Below are positions 21,701-34,431 of a DNA stretch of 64,000 nucleotides, one piece after another; positions within the stretch are counted from its first letter, which is position 1, and the number at the start of each line of letters is the position of its first letter. Below the pieces are notes generated by a model. It worked only from the letters and a program-made list of their open reading frames with translations, made no database searches and was not told where the DNA came from. This stretch comes from Sphagnum magellanicum (taxonomy: Eukaryota > Streptophyta > Sphagnopsida > Sphagnales > Sphagnaceae), in assembly GCA_021904315.1 (NCBI GenBank), contig CM038918.1, positions 19,591,303-19,655,302 of the forward strand, read 5' to 3'. The position numbers were made by a program, and so were the translations under genes.

Positions 21701-23843
21701 TCTCCAATGGATTATTGGTGTTGCACCATTAGGTCATAATCTTGCTCAAAGCTCCTCTCAATTTCCTTAATTGTCACATCATCTTGCTCCCAATAGTCAA
21801 TTTCCCCCACTAGAACTGACAACACTTCATCATGCATAACAAGCATAGGGGTGATTTTCCATATAAAACTTATAGGATGTTGTTTCTCTTCGTCACATGC
21901 ATTGTGAATTAGAACCACCATCAATGGATAATATATGAAATCCTAGTAACCACAATCATTTCGGCCTCCATAACCTCATGTCAAATTGCAAGCTTGAAAT
22001 CTCACCAAAACACATCTAAGCATCAGGTCATCCAAATGGCTACCTAGAGGTTGAATTTTGTTGAAACTTTGTAAAAATTTACTTGGAAAAGACTTAGAAA
22101 TAAGTGAAACATGCCCATAAATGCTTTGGTGAGCTTTAGATAAGAGTTCCAAACCTTTGTTAAATCCAGTATGGATTGTATTTACTTAGGTTTGTTGATG
22201 TATAATTAGAACTTACTTATTCTTAGAAGAACAAGTTTGTATACAACCACATATAATTTAATCCTTTGATGAGTGGTACGTGAATAATTTTGGGAGGTTG
22301 TTTTGGGAGTTAAATAGGGCATTTGGGCTCACATTTCAACTTGAGTTCCACACTGCAATTAATGGGGATAGTTTGCAAAAACTATTTAAGAACCCATTTT
22401 TCTTCCTATGGGAGCCCAAACATGTGAGTAAATGTTGATTTCTTTTCCATAACAAGTGTTTTCTAAAATCTCACACATAACTTTGTGCATAATGCCCAAA
22501 CTTGGCATCCATGATTAGATTTCATGACTAAATGAATTGATTTTAGTCATGTACCTATTCATGTTTGTCATTTACTTGTGCACAATTAACAACCCCTAGT
22601 CATCGTTCCAACCATATGATGAAGGTAGCTTGAGATTTATCAAATTGACCTTCTTTGATCAAAATAAATAAAATGAAACAATGAAAGTCCAACTTAAGCA
22701 AATTAGTAAAAATGATTAGAGACTCAAGTGCACTCAAAAATATACAGAGAGACCAACTAAAAGATGTGTCATATTGAACCTGTTTGACCAATTTATATCT
22801 CAAAGGAAAATGTAAGTGACATTTTAATACACGACAATATTAAATTATTACATTACAATAATTAAATATATTATGTTGGAATTTTGGAATAATATCTTAA
22901 ATTGATGTAACATATTTGCATTTTGAAACTAAAGACATTACAAAGTTATTTGTAATTATGAAATTACAATTGCAATTATGAAATCTGAACCTAAGTACTT
23001 TGAATTTGTAGAGAATTCCAAATATTTATAGTGAGTTTTTGTAATGTGGTCAGTAGTTTCAGTCAAACATGTTAATATTAACAAGTTTGCATTTACATAA
23101 TTTTCAAAGTCCATGCTTCAGAAATGAACATTTTTGTTTTGTTCAATGATTACTCAATCTCAAAAGTCTTTTACTCAAATCAAAACATAAAATTTAATTT
23201 AATGGGTTTTCAATTTGAAATCTTCAACAATGATATTAGTCTTTAGCACAACTTGCCATGATTATTATGATTTTAAGAATACATTGCAAGTCTATTATGA
23301 TATATGATTTTTGACTATGATGATATCAAGAGTTCTCTTGCAATAATATAACAGTGTGCTAAATGGGTAATGATAATTTATTTTCACAAAAGACTATCAT
23401 TAAGTTAAGTTAGGTTAGCCATCACTTTTCACACAAAAGGAAGAGAGAGGTGAAGACCTTGTCAAAGATTTTGTTGTAGGGCACCCTATTATTGCATGTT
23501 ATGTTTCCTCCACAAAGAGCGGGCCAAAAACGTAATAATGCTTTAAATTTTTCAAAACACTTGCTTTTTCTTTTTTCCTCATGATATCCTACTTGCTGGA
23601 TATCTATCACAGGATTTATTTTTTTAAATTAAAAAAGAAATCAAGGAGGTCTTTAGTCTTCTTTACCTACCACAAAGTTGTGCCATCAAATCAATTCCAA
23701 TCCATCAGCAATACAAGCAAAAAAATTTATAGCAAATCCCTTCTTCCACCCACCCCAAATTTTACCAATTGACATTTTGCAGCTGAGGCTGAGGCTGCCC
23801 ATCCGGGGGTGGGGCAGGGGTATGAAATTAGGATGTGAATTAG
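21701..23843. other. Unassigned AT-rich intergenic sequence
   Basis: No recognisable protein remnant, hairpin or tandem array. The short open frames are unsupported. Sequence becomes GC-richer toward the BPS1-like gene (from about 23780). Confidence 0.5.
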
Positions 23844-23894
23844 GACCTGATTTTAGACACCTCAACAAACCATGAGGTGTTTAAAATCCAGGAT
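23844..23894. promoter_or_regulatory. Strong hairpin upstream of the BPS1-like gene
   Basis: Arms ATTTTAGACACCTCA (23850-23864) and TGAGGTGTTTAAAAT (23873-23887) pair with one mismatch over 15 bp. After a single-base bulge the pairing continues through cctg/cagg. Loop of 8 nt. It lies about 0.9 kb upstream of the ATG. It may be a small MITE relic or a regulatory palindrome; function unknown. Confidence 0.5.
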
Positions 23895-23899
23895 CCCAA

Positions 23900-24777
23900 A
23901 ATTAGGATCTCGTGCTACAAAGTCCTTCTCCCTTGAAGACTTTGCACACACGCATCCAATTGCAAGCTACGCTGCTGCACTCACTCTCTCTCGCACTGCA
24001 AAGCTCTCGCCCCTTTCCGCTTCTTTTGTCGCAGCAGATTCAGTCCTTCTGTAAACTTACTTGTTTCGTATCAAACCCATCAGAACCATCAGACCCATTT
24101 TTTGTGAAATTTTTTTTTGTTGAATCTTCTTCTTGCTTCCCTGTTTTCTTTTTTGGACTTTGCTTTTGGTTTTTGAACTTCTCTTTGACTCGCTACTTCT
24201 TCTTCTTGAGCTTCTTTTTGGATAGAGAGATAGCAGTGATCATTTTGGTAGTGTGTAGAGCGGAATAGAGAATTCATTCTCTGAAGCTCAAGTTTCTGTT
24301 GCTTACAAAGGACCTTTTTTTTGCCGTCTCTTTATTTTTGTTTTGTTTGGAGAACAAGTCTCTGTAAGTGAATCTCTTGAAAGCCTCCGGAAGTTCTCTC
24401 GATAGTCAGTCTCTGTAAGTTCTGTTGATCTTTAGCGAATCTGGTTCTGAGTTCGTGACTTCTTCTGTCTTCAGCTCCTTCAGGAAGAAGCATTTTTAGT
24501 TGAGGATTGGCAATGGATTTTACTGCTGGGTTCTAGAGAGAAGTCCCTCCTCCGCCTTGTTTTCTTTTTTGAGAGAATGCTCTCTGGAAAATGTAATTGC
24601 TGTCTTGGAAGTTGAAGTCTTGGGTACACTCGGTGCGCTCAGGTTTCATTCTCTGGTGAGTGGAGTTGGGTTTCTTTCTGAGCTCTAGAAAAGCTTGGGT
24701 TGTCGTTTGGTTTTGGCGGAAGAAGCGGTGAACTTGGGAATTGCGGGTAGACAACTGGTTGTTGGAAGGAAGCTGAG
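23900..24777 (+). promoter_or_regulatory. Promoter and leader region of the BPS1-like gene
   Basis: Composition changes sharply here to CT-rich, TTC/TCT-rich sequence typical of plant promoters and 5' leaders. Two donor-like sites, ctctgtaagt (24360-24369 and ~24411-24420), lie upstream of an acceptor-like 'cttctgtcttcag' (ending ~24473). A ggtgagt lies near 24655 with 'gagctctag' ~30 bp on. A leader intron is possible but the sequence does not decide it. If the leader is unspliced, it holds short upstream ORFs: 24513-24536 (7 codons), 24577-24615 (12 codons) and a minimal ATG-TAA at 24591. These could damp translation. No convincing TATA box. Confidence 0.5.
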
Positions 24778-25860
24778 ATGACGCATCAGGCGGCTTCCTC
24801 TTTGTTGTCGTCGCTCGGTTCCGTTTTGCCGCATTTCTCGATGCATCGTTCCAGTAGTTTGTCGATGAAGCGACATCCGGCGTTACAGGAGTTCGAGAAC
24901 AGGCTATCGGAGAAGCTAGAAGCTCTGAAAGTGGCAGGAGAGGAGCTAGGGTTTCTGAGCATGGACTGGTTTCTTCAGTCCATGACGGTGGTGCTCGCCA
25001 CCCATTCGAACGTGGAGGCTCTAATCCCAGACCTGCCAGTGTCGGAGCTGCGAGACGACAAATGGGTGGACGAATGCCTGGACGACAGTGCCAAGCTCCT
25101 CGATGTCTGCAACGTGTTGAAGGAAGGCATCTCGGATGTAGAGCACTACCAAACCCTGGTGCAAGTTGCTCTTTTGAATCTTGATCACAACAATGAAAGC
25201 AACTTCAGCGAGGCCAAATTCCACCGCGCCAGAAATTCATTGCAGGATTGCAAAGAAGCCATCAAGAAAAAGGATACTGAGTACAGACAAGGACAGCCCA
25301 AGTCCAAGCTCGAGAACTGCAGCTCCATGCTGCGTACCATGGGAGAGAAGCTGGTAAACCCTAAGGGTGTGAATGCTGCCAAGGGGAATGGGTTCCTGAA
25401 TGCCATCTATGGTGCCAAGGTCACCACCATCTTCCTTTGTGGTTTGCTGGTCATTGCTCTGGCTTGCAAGCCAAAGAGACCACTCGTGAGCTTGAGCGTG
25501 ACAAGCCAGTACCTCTGGTCATCTTCTCTCCTCAGCTTGCAACATAGAGTGAAGGAGGAAACTGACAGGCGCAAGAATGGAGGATCCATTGCTCTTCTCT
25601 GTGAGCTTGACAATGTGGATTCCTCTGTCAGAAAATTGCACGAGCTTCTCAATGGGAACTCAACCTTGACAACAGAGAAGAAATCATGCCCCAGCAGCTT
25701 CCAATCTGTGGAGATGCAGGAACTGGTTGAAGATTTGAGGAAAAACTCGAGGCATCTTGGCAGTGCATTGGGTCCTCTGGAACAGAGTGTGAATGAATTG
25801 TTCAGGATACTCATCCACACCCGCCTTGCCTTGCTTGACACTCTAAGCAATTCCAAGTGA
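24778..25860 (+). CDS. BPS1: BYPASS1-like protein (BPS1/ROH1 family), 360 aa
   Basis: An intact single-exon 360-codon ORF that resembles plant BPS1-type proteins (DUF793/ROH1-like family, usually ~340-400 aa) from end to end. Landmarks: a Ser-rich N-terminus (residues 1-32); the 'alqeFEnrLsekL' start of the helical domain (35-50); MDWFLQSM (62-69); the family signature DDKWVDECLDDSAKLLDVCN (93-112); YGAKVTTIFLCGLLVIALA (211-229), a short hydrophobic segment that may associate with membrane; and a C-terminal helix ELFRILIHTRLALLDTL (340-356). The start is the first ATG in frame (gctgagATGACG, G at -3). CpG-rich 5' coding sequence and ~50 percent GC contrast with the ~33 percent GC surroundings. 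In Arabidopsis BPS1 prevents production of a root-derived mobile signal that arrests shoot growth. Its biochemical activity is not established, and which family member this is cannot be told here. Confidence 0.92.
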   Translation: MTHQAASSLLSSLGSVLPHFSMHRSSSLSMKRHPALQEFENRLSEKLEALKVAGEELGFLSMDWFLQSMTVVLATHSNVEALIPDLPVSELRDDKWVDECLDDSAKLLDVCNVLKEGISDVEHYQTLVQVALLNLDHNNESNFSEAKFHRARNSLQDCKEAIKKKDTEYRQGQPKSKLENCSSMLRTMGEKLVNPKGVNAAKGNGFLNAIYGAKVTTIFLCGLLVIALACKPKRPLVSLSVTSQYLWSSSLLSLQHRVKEETDRRKNGGSIALLCELDNVDSSVRKLHELLNGNSTLTTEKKSCPSSFQSVEMQELVEDLRKNSRHLGSALGPLEQSVNELFRILIHTRLALLDTLSNSK

Positions 25861-25863
25861 TGC

Positions 25864-25887
25864 TGATGATGATGATGATGATGATGA
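25864..25887. repeat. (TGA)8 microsatellite in the 3' UTR
   Basis: Eight tga units start three bases after the stop codon of the BPS1-like gene, providing redundant in-frame stops. A shorter gatgatgatg occurs again at ~25917. Confidence 0.9.
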
Positions 25888-26234
25888 GCAAATTCTTCTT
25901 AGTTTGCCTGCAGAAGATGATGATGTCACAGGAACAATGTCCAAAGAAGGTGTGATTCATTGCTCAACACCACCACACTCTGTTACAAGAAAGTCTTCCC
26001 TGTTGCAAGAATTGACATTCTTCTCTGCTGCTACAACACAACAACCCATGGCAAGACCAGACTTGCTCTTTTACAAAAAACTTCCCTGCAACAAGAATTG
26101 AATTCTGCTCAGCTGCTACAACACATGCAATCCATGGCAACATTGCTCCAGTTCTCCTTCCCCCCCTTTGAACAACATCTTTGCACAATTTGTCTATGTA
26201 AACCAAGCTTAGGAATTCGTGTACATATAGATCC
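25888..26234 (+). other. Probable 3' UTR / downstream sequence of the BPS1-like gene
   Basis: A phrase 'tgcaagaattga...ttctgctcagctgctacaacac' is imperfectly repeated (25998-26040 and 26086-26125). No poly-A signal stands out from the AT-rich background, so the transcript end is not fixed. Confidence 0.35.
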
Positions 26235-26390
26235 AAGCACATATGGAGATCATACATCAATACGGAGATCATGCATCGCATTGTTGATATACGGAATCAT
26301 GCACAAATTGCATTGTTCATCTATGGAGTCATATGTACATTGCGGTGTTGATATATGGAATCATACATCACATTCATCACTCCCTTTAAA
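26235..26390. repeat. ~32-bp tandem repeat, about 5 units
   Basis: Units of the form 'atatggaatcatacatcacattgttgat' follow each other with substitutions (starts near 26240, 26262, 26290, 26322, 26354). It is an old minisatellite downstream of the BPS1-like gene. Confidence 0.7.
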
Positions 26391-29105
26391 GCAGAATACA
26401 TAACACAGTTTTGTTAGTGCTAGTTTTTTTGCATTTGGTGAAGAAGGAATATTGTTGAAGGTGATATGTGTAAGATAGATGGTTCTGTGATCATCAGCCT
26501 TGATGGTGTTGGATCAAGGATTTTTTTGGGCACTTGGGCTCAGCATGCTGCTGAATTCATTGTAATACAGCCATATGTTTCCAAAGGGCACAAAGGCAAT
26601 CGAAATATGTCAAGGGGGGAAAAATATATATATATATTTCTTTTTTTTAGCCGTATGCTGGACCAATGCAAATTTGCAAAAATCTCTGACATCTTGCATT
26701 CAAAGGTGCTGCTAAATGATTCAAGTTTCTGTTTGTAGATTTTTGAGCTCTTGTCAATGGTTTTTGAGATGGTGGGGGAATTTGCAGGACAGTAAGTATT
26801 GCAGTTCGATGAATTTTTTTTCTCATCTCTTTGCTGCTTGTCAACATTGTCATGATGATGATGCAAGTCTAAAGGTTGTCTTGAAGCATTTAAAGTCCTT
26901 TGAAAGTAGGAACACAAATCTCCAGGTTTTTATGCAAAGTGCCCTTCAACAATGATCACCTGTGAAGCAGGATTCAACCAATTCAGTTCCGTCTTGATAA
27001 TTGAAGGAAAAACAGAGAAGCAAACACATTGAGCAAGAAGAGTGAACGAAAGATATTGAAGGGAAGACAGGAAATCATGGCATCAAAAACTTTGATGTCT
27101 CATCTGGTACCTCCTCCCCTTCAATTGCTATGAGCAGACTCCTACATACTTGGGATTTGGAGCAGCTGCAATTTACACCTCAGTTTGGGTCCCACCTGAA
27201 CAGAACCATAAACCACCATATGGGTAGTGGTGACTTGATGCAAACCAGTCTAGAATTCGTTCCTGAACTGAGAGTAGTAAACTCTGATGTGCACTGATGC
27301 TACTGGTAGTCCCATAAATGTGCATTGCTAAAATTTGGGAGCATCAAATGAGCACCACTGGTACACAAATTGTCTTAGAGCACTATCTTGGACAAGCTAA
27401 AATCTTACAAAACTGTGCTGTGCCATAGCTGTCTGTCTATAGACCAAGCACCCAGTTTGGCCAGAGACAGTAAAAATATGTGAAAAATGTAATATGGTGG
27501 AACTAATGAAATGATTGCCAATTTTTTTTAATTTGATGGTATGGATACATAAAGGAAATGCATATAGAGAGTGGAAAGAGATATTCACATGTACAGATTA
27601 AGAAGCTTAGAAAATCAAAAAGACCATCTGAAATAAGAGTCATGTGCAACTTGTCACAACCACCATTGCATGTAAGCTAATTCCATATGGGAAAAAGCAC
27701 ATTTCACATATGATCAGCATTGAGAAAAAAATAGCAACCTCCTTTACAATGATTTGTGAGCCTGACTTGGATCTCATTGGTGAAAGCAAAGAATGTTTTG
27801 CCAATGTGGAAGAAGGAGGAGAAGGTCATGCTAGGCATGATCCTAATGTTTCCTGCACTCCCTTCATTGACAAATAGTTTCTTCATTCTTTGTTGAACAA
27901 GCCCATTTCTAATTCAGAGATCACACAAATTCTTCTTCTTGCTCCCCCATCCATTATACATGAGGAGATGGAGTGACATTCATTCATCTCATCACCCATG
28001 CACTCTATATTGTCATTGCCATTAGGAGGTCTTTTGTCTACTAAGTTCTTCCTAATACACAAATTTTCACAAGTGCAGCCATGTTGTGACATGTAAGTGG
28101 GTTTGTTGATGAGTTGAACTTCTGTTGCAAAGCTGCATAGTTTTACCATCTACAGTGCACTTGATGGGTATTTCAAGTTTTTGAACTCCACACCACTTGC
28201 AAGCTGGTGGTCATGCTGACCCGCAGAGGGCTACTTAAATTAATAACTGGATGCACATTCCTCACAACAATAAAATGGGTTCAAAGTCTCAAGAGGACAT
28301 TTTTGTGTTTGGGAATAGTTTTTAAGGGTTTTTGATGTATGAGTGTGTGATGGTGCAGGTTGGGAGCAACAACAATAGAGGAAATTTGATATGGTGTTGG
28401 AAAGCTCAAGGATAGGTTCATAATTTTCTTTGATTTTTTGTTTTACAATTTTTGAAGTGAACAGAGCCAGCTTCAACCTTTTTACTCTAAAATTTGCACG
28501 AAAGAAGGCTTATATATATATATACACACATAATAACATGACCTGCAAGAAAACCCAAAACAAAAACTTGTAAGGACAAAGGATGCAAAGAAAACTGCTA
28601 GGTTTCCTCTTGGGATATCATGTTCTTTGTTGTTCCCTTGTAGAGAATGTGTTCGAATTCTGTAAAATTCAGACTGGAATTCTACTGCAAGGTGCAACCC
28701 AGAAAAAATCAGAGTGTTGTGCAGAATAGAAGTCAGGAATGCAAATAGAAACATGCTCCAACATGAAGGAAGTTTGGAAAGATGTTCAAAACACTAGGAT
28801 TTTAATACTTTGGATGACTTGTTTGTCTAGTTCTCGATCATTATGGCTGGGTTGGCTATTGTGTATGAATCTATGGAGGACATCTAGTGGTCATGCAAAG
28901 TTACAATGAGTTTTAGAATGGGCATGAACCTTAAGCTTACACTTTATTCACACAGGATACATGAAAATTGCAAGGAATGACTTTATTGGCCATGCATGCA
29001 TCAAGCTTTTCATGGCCAAGCATTTAATGGTTTGTTCAAATCCCTTTCAATGTCCTCTAAAATGCCCCATTTTGAGTTTGAATAGCACATGAACATAGTG
29101 TTGAA
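26391..29105. other. Intergenic sequence with microsatellites
   Basis: Contains (TA)n at ~26622-26638 and (TA)n(CA)n at ~28511-28530. No recognisable gene or transposon domain. Open frames here, for example 26540-26917 minus and 27883-28149 minus, are short and share no known family. Confidence 0.5.
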
Positions 29106-29114
29106 TTGTTAGGT

Positions 29115-29585
29115 ATGGAAATATTATCCAATCAAAAGTGTTTTGAAGTTGGACGAAAAATGCCTCCAATAAATAATGTTGTGAAAGGAGAACTCAAGGG
29201 ACAATTTGGAGACATTGTAAAAAGGCCAATCTCAATTCTAAAATATCATTGTCAATTTCAATGCCCAAGAGGAAGAATTCACAAATTCCATATGGAAGAG
29301 GAAAATTTGAACAATCCTAATTTGTCATATGCTAGTAGGTTGGTGCCCAACACTATCAACCTTGTAAAAGTCACCCAAAGAAGCAGCTCATCATGCAACA
29401 ACTCTGCAATTTTTATGGCAGATTTCAATCTTCAACTAAAAACTTTCAATACTGGATCTAGAATTTCTCATGTAGGTGCATGCACTTCTATGGGATATGC
29501 CCATTCGTCATATGCACACATCGTATTCCAGATGTCACTTGCACATTGGATCAAGTTTGAGCCCAAATCCTACACTGATGCTTAG
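29115..29585 (+). CDS. Unrecognised ORF, 156 codons
   Basis: An ATG-started frame of 156 codons, long for this AT-rich background but without any domain I recognise. It has a Cys/Arg-rich middle (YHCQFQCPRGR) and no signal peptide or membrane segment. No leader features, CpG enrichment or codon bias like the BPS1-like gene. It lies just upstream of a gypsy integrase remnant on the other strand. It could be a chance frame, a fragment of an unknown repeat, or an orphan gene; chance is most likely. Confidence 0.2.
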   Translation: MEILSNQKCFEVGRKMPPINNVVKGELKGQFGDIVKRPISILKYHCQFQCPRGRIHKFHMEEENLNNPNLSYASRLVPNTINLVKVTQRSSSSCNNSAIFMADFNLQLKTFNTGSRISHVGACTSMGYAHSSYAHIVFQMSLAHWIKFEPKSYTDA

Positions 29586-29759
29586 TTCCTTCTCTATGGG
29601 CAGAGCTAATAATAAATGTACATAAGCAAGAGTAAATCTCACCCACAACATGAGAATCCATGGTGATAATGCCTAAATGCTAAAGAGGTTGAAAGCCCCA
29701 AATTTATTTCTGTCTTGGTAATGAGGTGAATCATATCAACATACCAATTTCTACCTAAG

Positions 29760-30600
29760 GCATCATGGCCAAACCTGAGAAGTCCTTATATAATATATTT
29801 TGTGCAAGAAAAAAAGGTGCTGCCATCTAAAGAATTTGTCATGTAGACCAAGAAGGTGGCTATTCCCCATGATTGTCCATATCACATGCATTGTCAACTT
29901 TGCTACCATTGTACCAAATAATGATCCACTTGACCATCTAGATGTCACAGGTGGCATGGTGCACAATTAAACACATATTCTTTCCATATTTGACCATTTT
30001 AACTCTCAAAGAACAAAATCCAAAATGGTAATTTATGTCCTTAACACACAAAATCACACTTTGTTCAAAATTAATGTAATTGGTGTTGTTTGATATAAAC
30101 ACACAAAGTTTCAAAGTTTGGGTGGATATCCACCTCCACAAAGGATGACATATGATGTGGTTTAGTGTTGTGTGATGGTTAGATTCCACATCACCATGGC
30201 AATGAGTCCATTAAACAAGGCAAAATGTTGTTCAAAAGACTAAAGCCAAGTGTTGGGGTCATCAAGCTTAACCATTATGATCACATTCTTGTTATAGATA
30301 TTGAGAATTGACGTTCACACCCAAAAAGTAGAAATGAAGAAAGAGCAATAAAAGGGACATTTAGTTGTTAAATTAGTGTGCCATCACTAATGAAGGCAAT
30401 TATATATCTTAACCACTTATGTGCCTTATGTGTAACCCATATTTATGTGAATTTTCTTCATTATTTTACCATTCTTCAAGCCAAGTCATTATATTATGCA
30501 TGATCATGAAAAGTGGTTCAATGGTATTCACATAATTTTAGAGAACTTCAAAAAGAAGGTGCCTTGATCTATGAAAACCTATACACTTAACATCTTATCC
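29760..30600 (-). pseudogene. Ty3/gypsy integrase-region remnant (second copy)
   Basis: Aligns in the same orientation with the 3' part of the gypsy pol at ~45380-46110: 'catggtgcacaatta' (29955 and 45480), 'acttgaccattt' type (~29988 and 45520), 'gttgtgtgatggt' (30168 and ~45712), 'gttcacacccaaaa' (~30314 and ~45856), and 'ttcttcaagccaagtcatt' (30473 and ~46002, the integrase GLAE-type region). It is more decayed than that copy and has no open frame of its own. No flanking LTRs were found. Confidence 0.6.
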
Positions 30601-33600
30601 ACAAATGAATAAGCTACCATTTCACTCCTTTTATCTTTGAATGGAACAAATAACAAAACATGTTTTGTTTAACATGCGGGCCTTGCATGTTGAAACAAAT
30701 GCACATCATTGAAAAACTTAGAGAATTCAAGACAATACAAAATGAGGAACATGATTTGATAGTTTGAATGTAAAGTATATAGGTTTACGATATGTCCAAT
30801 AAACATGTGTTGATTTAGAATAACATTGTTCTATTGGTACATTTGTCCATACATGGTCAATTTGTGTGTTACAAACAAGTGTAATTTTGGTAAATGTGAT
30901 ATTGAAGTGATATTTTTTCATAAAGTCTTGTAATGATTTTAATTGAATTGTTGTGCTTAACATGTTTATATTGAAATCACTAATTATTGTTGTTGGACAA
31001 TTTAAAAACACATTTAATAAAATTTCATTCAATATTGAAAGAAATGATAATGTTTACATTGTAAAAGTTTATAGATGGCAAATATAAAAAATGTTTCACA
31101 AATGTTTTTGTTAAAATATGCAAGAATGAATTCTGCACAAAATTGTTGCCTATTGCTTATTTCTCACAATAACATAGTTTTATCATAAAATATCATTATT
31201 CCATGACCATTGTGATAAGATAAAAAATGAACTTTGTTGTAAGGCATTGTACATTTCATTATTCACATAAATATTTCATATTTTTGTTTCATTAAAACAA
31301 AGAATATGTGATGAGCTAGTAAGTTTGGATCTACTAATATATCTTTAAAATGTAAATTCAAAGCATGAGTATTAAGTGATTGAAGGACTATAAATTTTAC
31401 ACAATACATTGTTAAATGAATAATTGTTATTTTGTATTGCACATTTGTTCAAAGATGATCCATTTCTTCTTCAACAATGGGATCTGCTTGAATTTTTTTG
31501 CTTGATAATGGAGACAATAAATACAAATTTTTTTTTTCAACAAATTCTTGACAATGTTGTGTATATTAAACCAAGTTTTGTAACACCTATTGGATCAAAT
31601 GCTAAACAATTGAAAGTTAGACATTATGCTCAATATATTGTACATGTAATAGCTAGTTGTACAAGGAATTGATTGTTGTGATCATTTGTAATGGATTATC
31701 ACTTATTTGTATTTCAATTTTTCTTGAAATTGGTGTCCAATTTTTGTGATAGGAAACATTTCATATATATGTGTATTTTTTCTATTCTTGTATTACATCC
31801 AACACACAAGTTTAAACATGTATCCATATTAATGATTTTGATAATTCTTTAAATAACTTTGAAATGTTTTATTTGCACCATTAACAAGTCCATTTGATGT
31901 TATGTAATTACCTACACATAATCCTACCAACATGTTTCATTTAAGTGATATGTTTGTGTGAAGACCAACTATATGAGTTGGATTTGTTGATAATTTGAAA
32001 TGAGGAAGACATGTATTAGAATGTATGTCTTGTGCAACAAATGTAAATGTATCACCAAATGTGTTTTCAAAAACATATTTTTTATGAGCAAAGTCTTTGC
32101 ATTTGTGTAAAACAAATGTGGTAATGTATTATCTTTTGGTGGAATTCTTAAGCATGATTGATTGATAAAAATCTTCTCTTGAAATGTTTGTGTTGTTCAA
32201 AATTTATTCAAAATATTAATTGCATATCATTTTGTTGCATAATTTGTTGTAATTCATAAAATTTAACATTTTCATGCCAAAACTTTGTTCCAAGAATATT
32301 AAAGCCATCATCTTTAGATTTGAAAACCCACAAATCTCATACAAGATGTGTTTGATCAAAATTGCCCATTAAGACCACCCATGAATTGATTATGAATTTA
32401 TTTTATTACTTATAATCTACAATTGATGAAAGTTAGCATTTTACTTCCAACTAATGGAATTTCGTATATGATTAATAAACAAAGTTCATCTTATGTTTTT
32501 ATTAAAGCGTCACATTTTTAACTATTTAAAAATTTTAATTCATTTAATTTTTTGTTCAATGGAAATGCATGACTAGAATGTATTGTAGTTCCATTGATAT
32601 TAAATGTTCCTTTTATAATATATGCAAGTTTCATTATTTGAGGTTTAAGGGATAGTCATTGGTAGTTTGTGCAATATAATATCAAAGCATATTTTGAATA
32701 ATACACATAAATGCAAACAAAATCCTTGTACTTGCACCTCCTATTAAAAAATTATGTAGAGGTTATATTGGATTTTTAAAGTTTATATATAATATGCCAT
32801 TAACAATTATTCATTTTTTATTATTTAATTGTTTTGATTGAAAAGAAAAATCATCATATGATGTTCAATCATCTATATGTTGACAAATTTCATACATCAA
32901 TTGATTACTTTTCTTGCTTTTATTTGTTCATCGGGTATTTTTTCATATGATAAATCACATTGTTTGGTTTGTTCAAATTAGTATAAATGGTATTTTTTTG
33001 GATTATTCACATTTGTGATTATTTCTGATGTGAAAATATTGTCCCATCCATTTGTTTCATGAATTTTTGTGTTTTTTAAAATAATTGATTGCAAATTCTT
33101 CGTGCTTATTATTATTTTTGAAATTTTTTACGGATTATTTTTGAATCTTTTCAATTTTTTTCTTTTTTTCCATCTAAGCATCTTTTCAAAAAAATTATTT
33201 ATTTTTTAAAAGATATTTCATATCTACGAAATGGTTTGAATAAATAATTATTATCTATAATTGTTTTTGGATATTATGAATATAAATGAGACCCAATGGA
33301 TTTTTTTTCTACTTTGTCATTTAAATATTTTTTACATATCATACTCAACCACAAATTTTAATAGAAAAAAATTTTAATTTATCAACTATTGATTTGTAAC
33401 AAATTTATGTTGAATCTAGAGGTAAATTATTGATTTTTTTGGTGATAATAAGAATACAAATGCTCTATCATGTTTTTCATAAGTGTTTATAAATAGGAAT
33501 GATATTGTTGAATGATAAAATGGAATTGATAATGTTATGTATATAGCTTATGTGTAAACATTTGTTGAGTATTAAAAATCCATTTCCAATTTTTTAAATT

Positions 33601-34431
33601 CATTTAGATGCTTCAATTTTCTTTGTTTTACATTTTAAAATATTGATTGCATTTGTTGTGTAACAAATTTATCCATCTTTGTTAAATAAAAAGTACAATA
33701 TGTAGAAGTGGTGTATGGATCCAATATAAATTGTGCATTTGTGTTTGTTTCCCATAAAGGCCATTTTATTCTACCTAAAACATTTTTTCATATATTGCTT
33801 AGTTTACATTCCATAAATAGTGTTGGTTTGCGTATGTAGATTGCAAGGCTAAAATATAAATATCTTCATCAAATTGCAAGTTTAATAAAAACTTATCAAA
33901 TTATGTAATATCTTCATTTAACCCCATTTCCACTATTTTATTATAAACTTCAATTGCAATTTCATGTAAATCCAATGTACAATTGTGTTCTTCTGAAAGG
34001 CATAATTTCTTTTTTGATTTCATTGGAGGTTTTTTGTAATGAAACTAGGAAATAATTTGGTGGGTTTTTCACATGTTAATTCTTGTTGATGAATTTGTAT
34101 ATTATGTAGTTTTTTTTAAAGGACTGTTTGATTAGTTGTTAAATATTTATCAACAAAAATTTATTCGATGAATTACCAAATTGAAAGGCATTTTTTCCCA
34201 TAACAATCCATGATCATAAGTTAAGCCACTAGCTTGAAATTTAGTTTTTAAGAAAATCTCTAACTTGACCAAATAAAATATTGGGGTTTCAATTTTTTTT
34301 TAAAAACTATCCATTCAATGTTCATAATAACTAGTGTGGCCTATGCCATTGATCCAAGTGTGAACTCATTATAATGTAGGGTGGACACAACATATGACAT
34401 TATTTTACAAGGTATATTTATATCCCATTCG

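Noticed and set aside
24500..24688. 62-codon frame upstream of the BPS1-like gene
   Set aside because: It begins at TTG, ends before the main ATG in another frame and has no recognised content; shorter ATG uORFs are noted instead.
25407..25856. 149-codon minus-strand frame
   Set aside because: Antisense shadow of the BPS1-like coding sequence.
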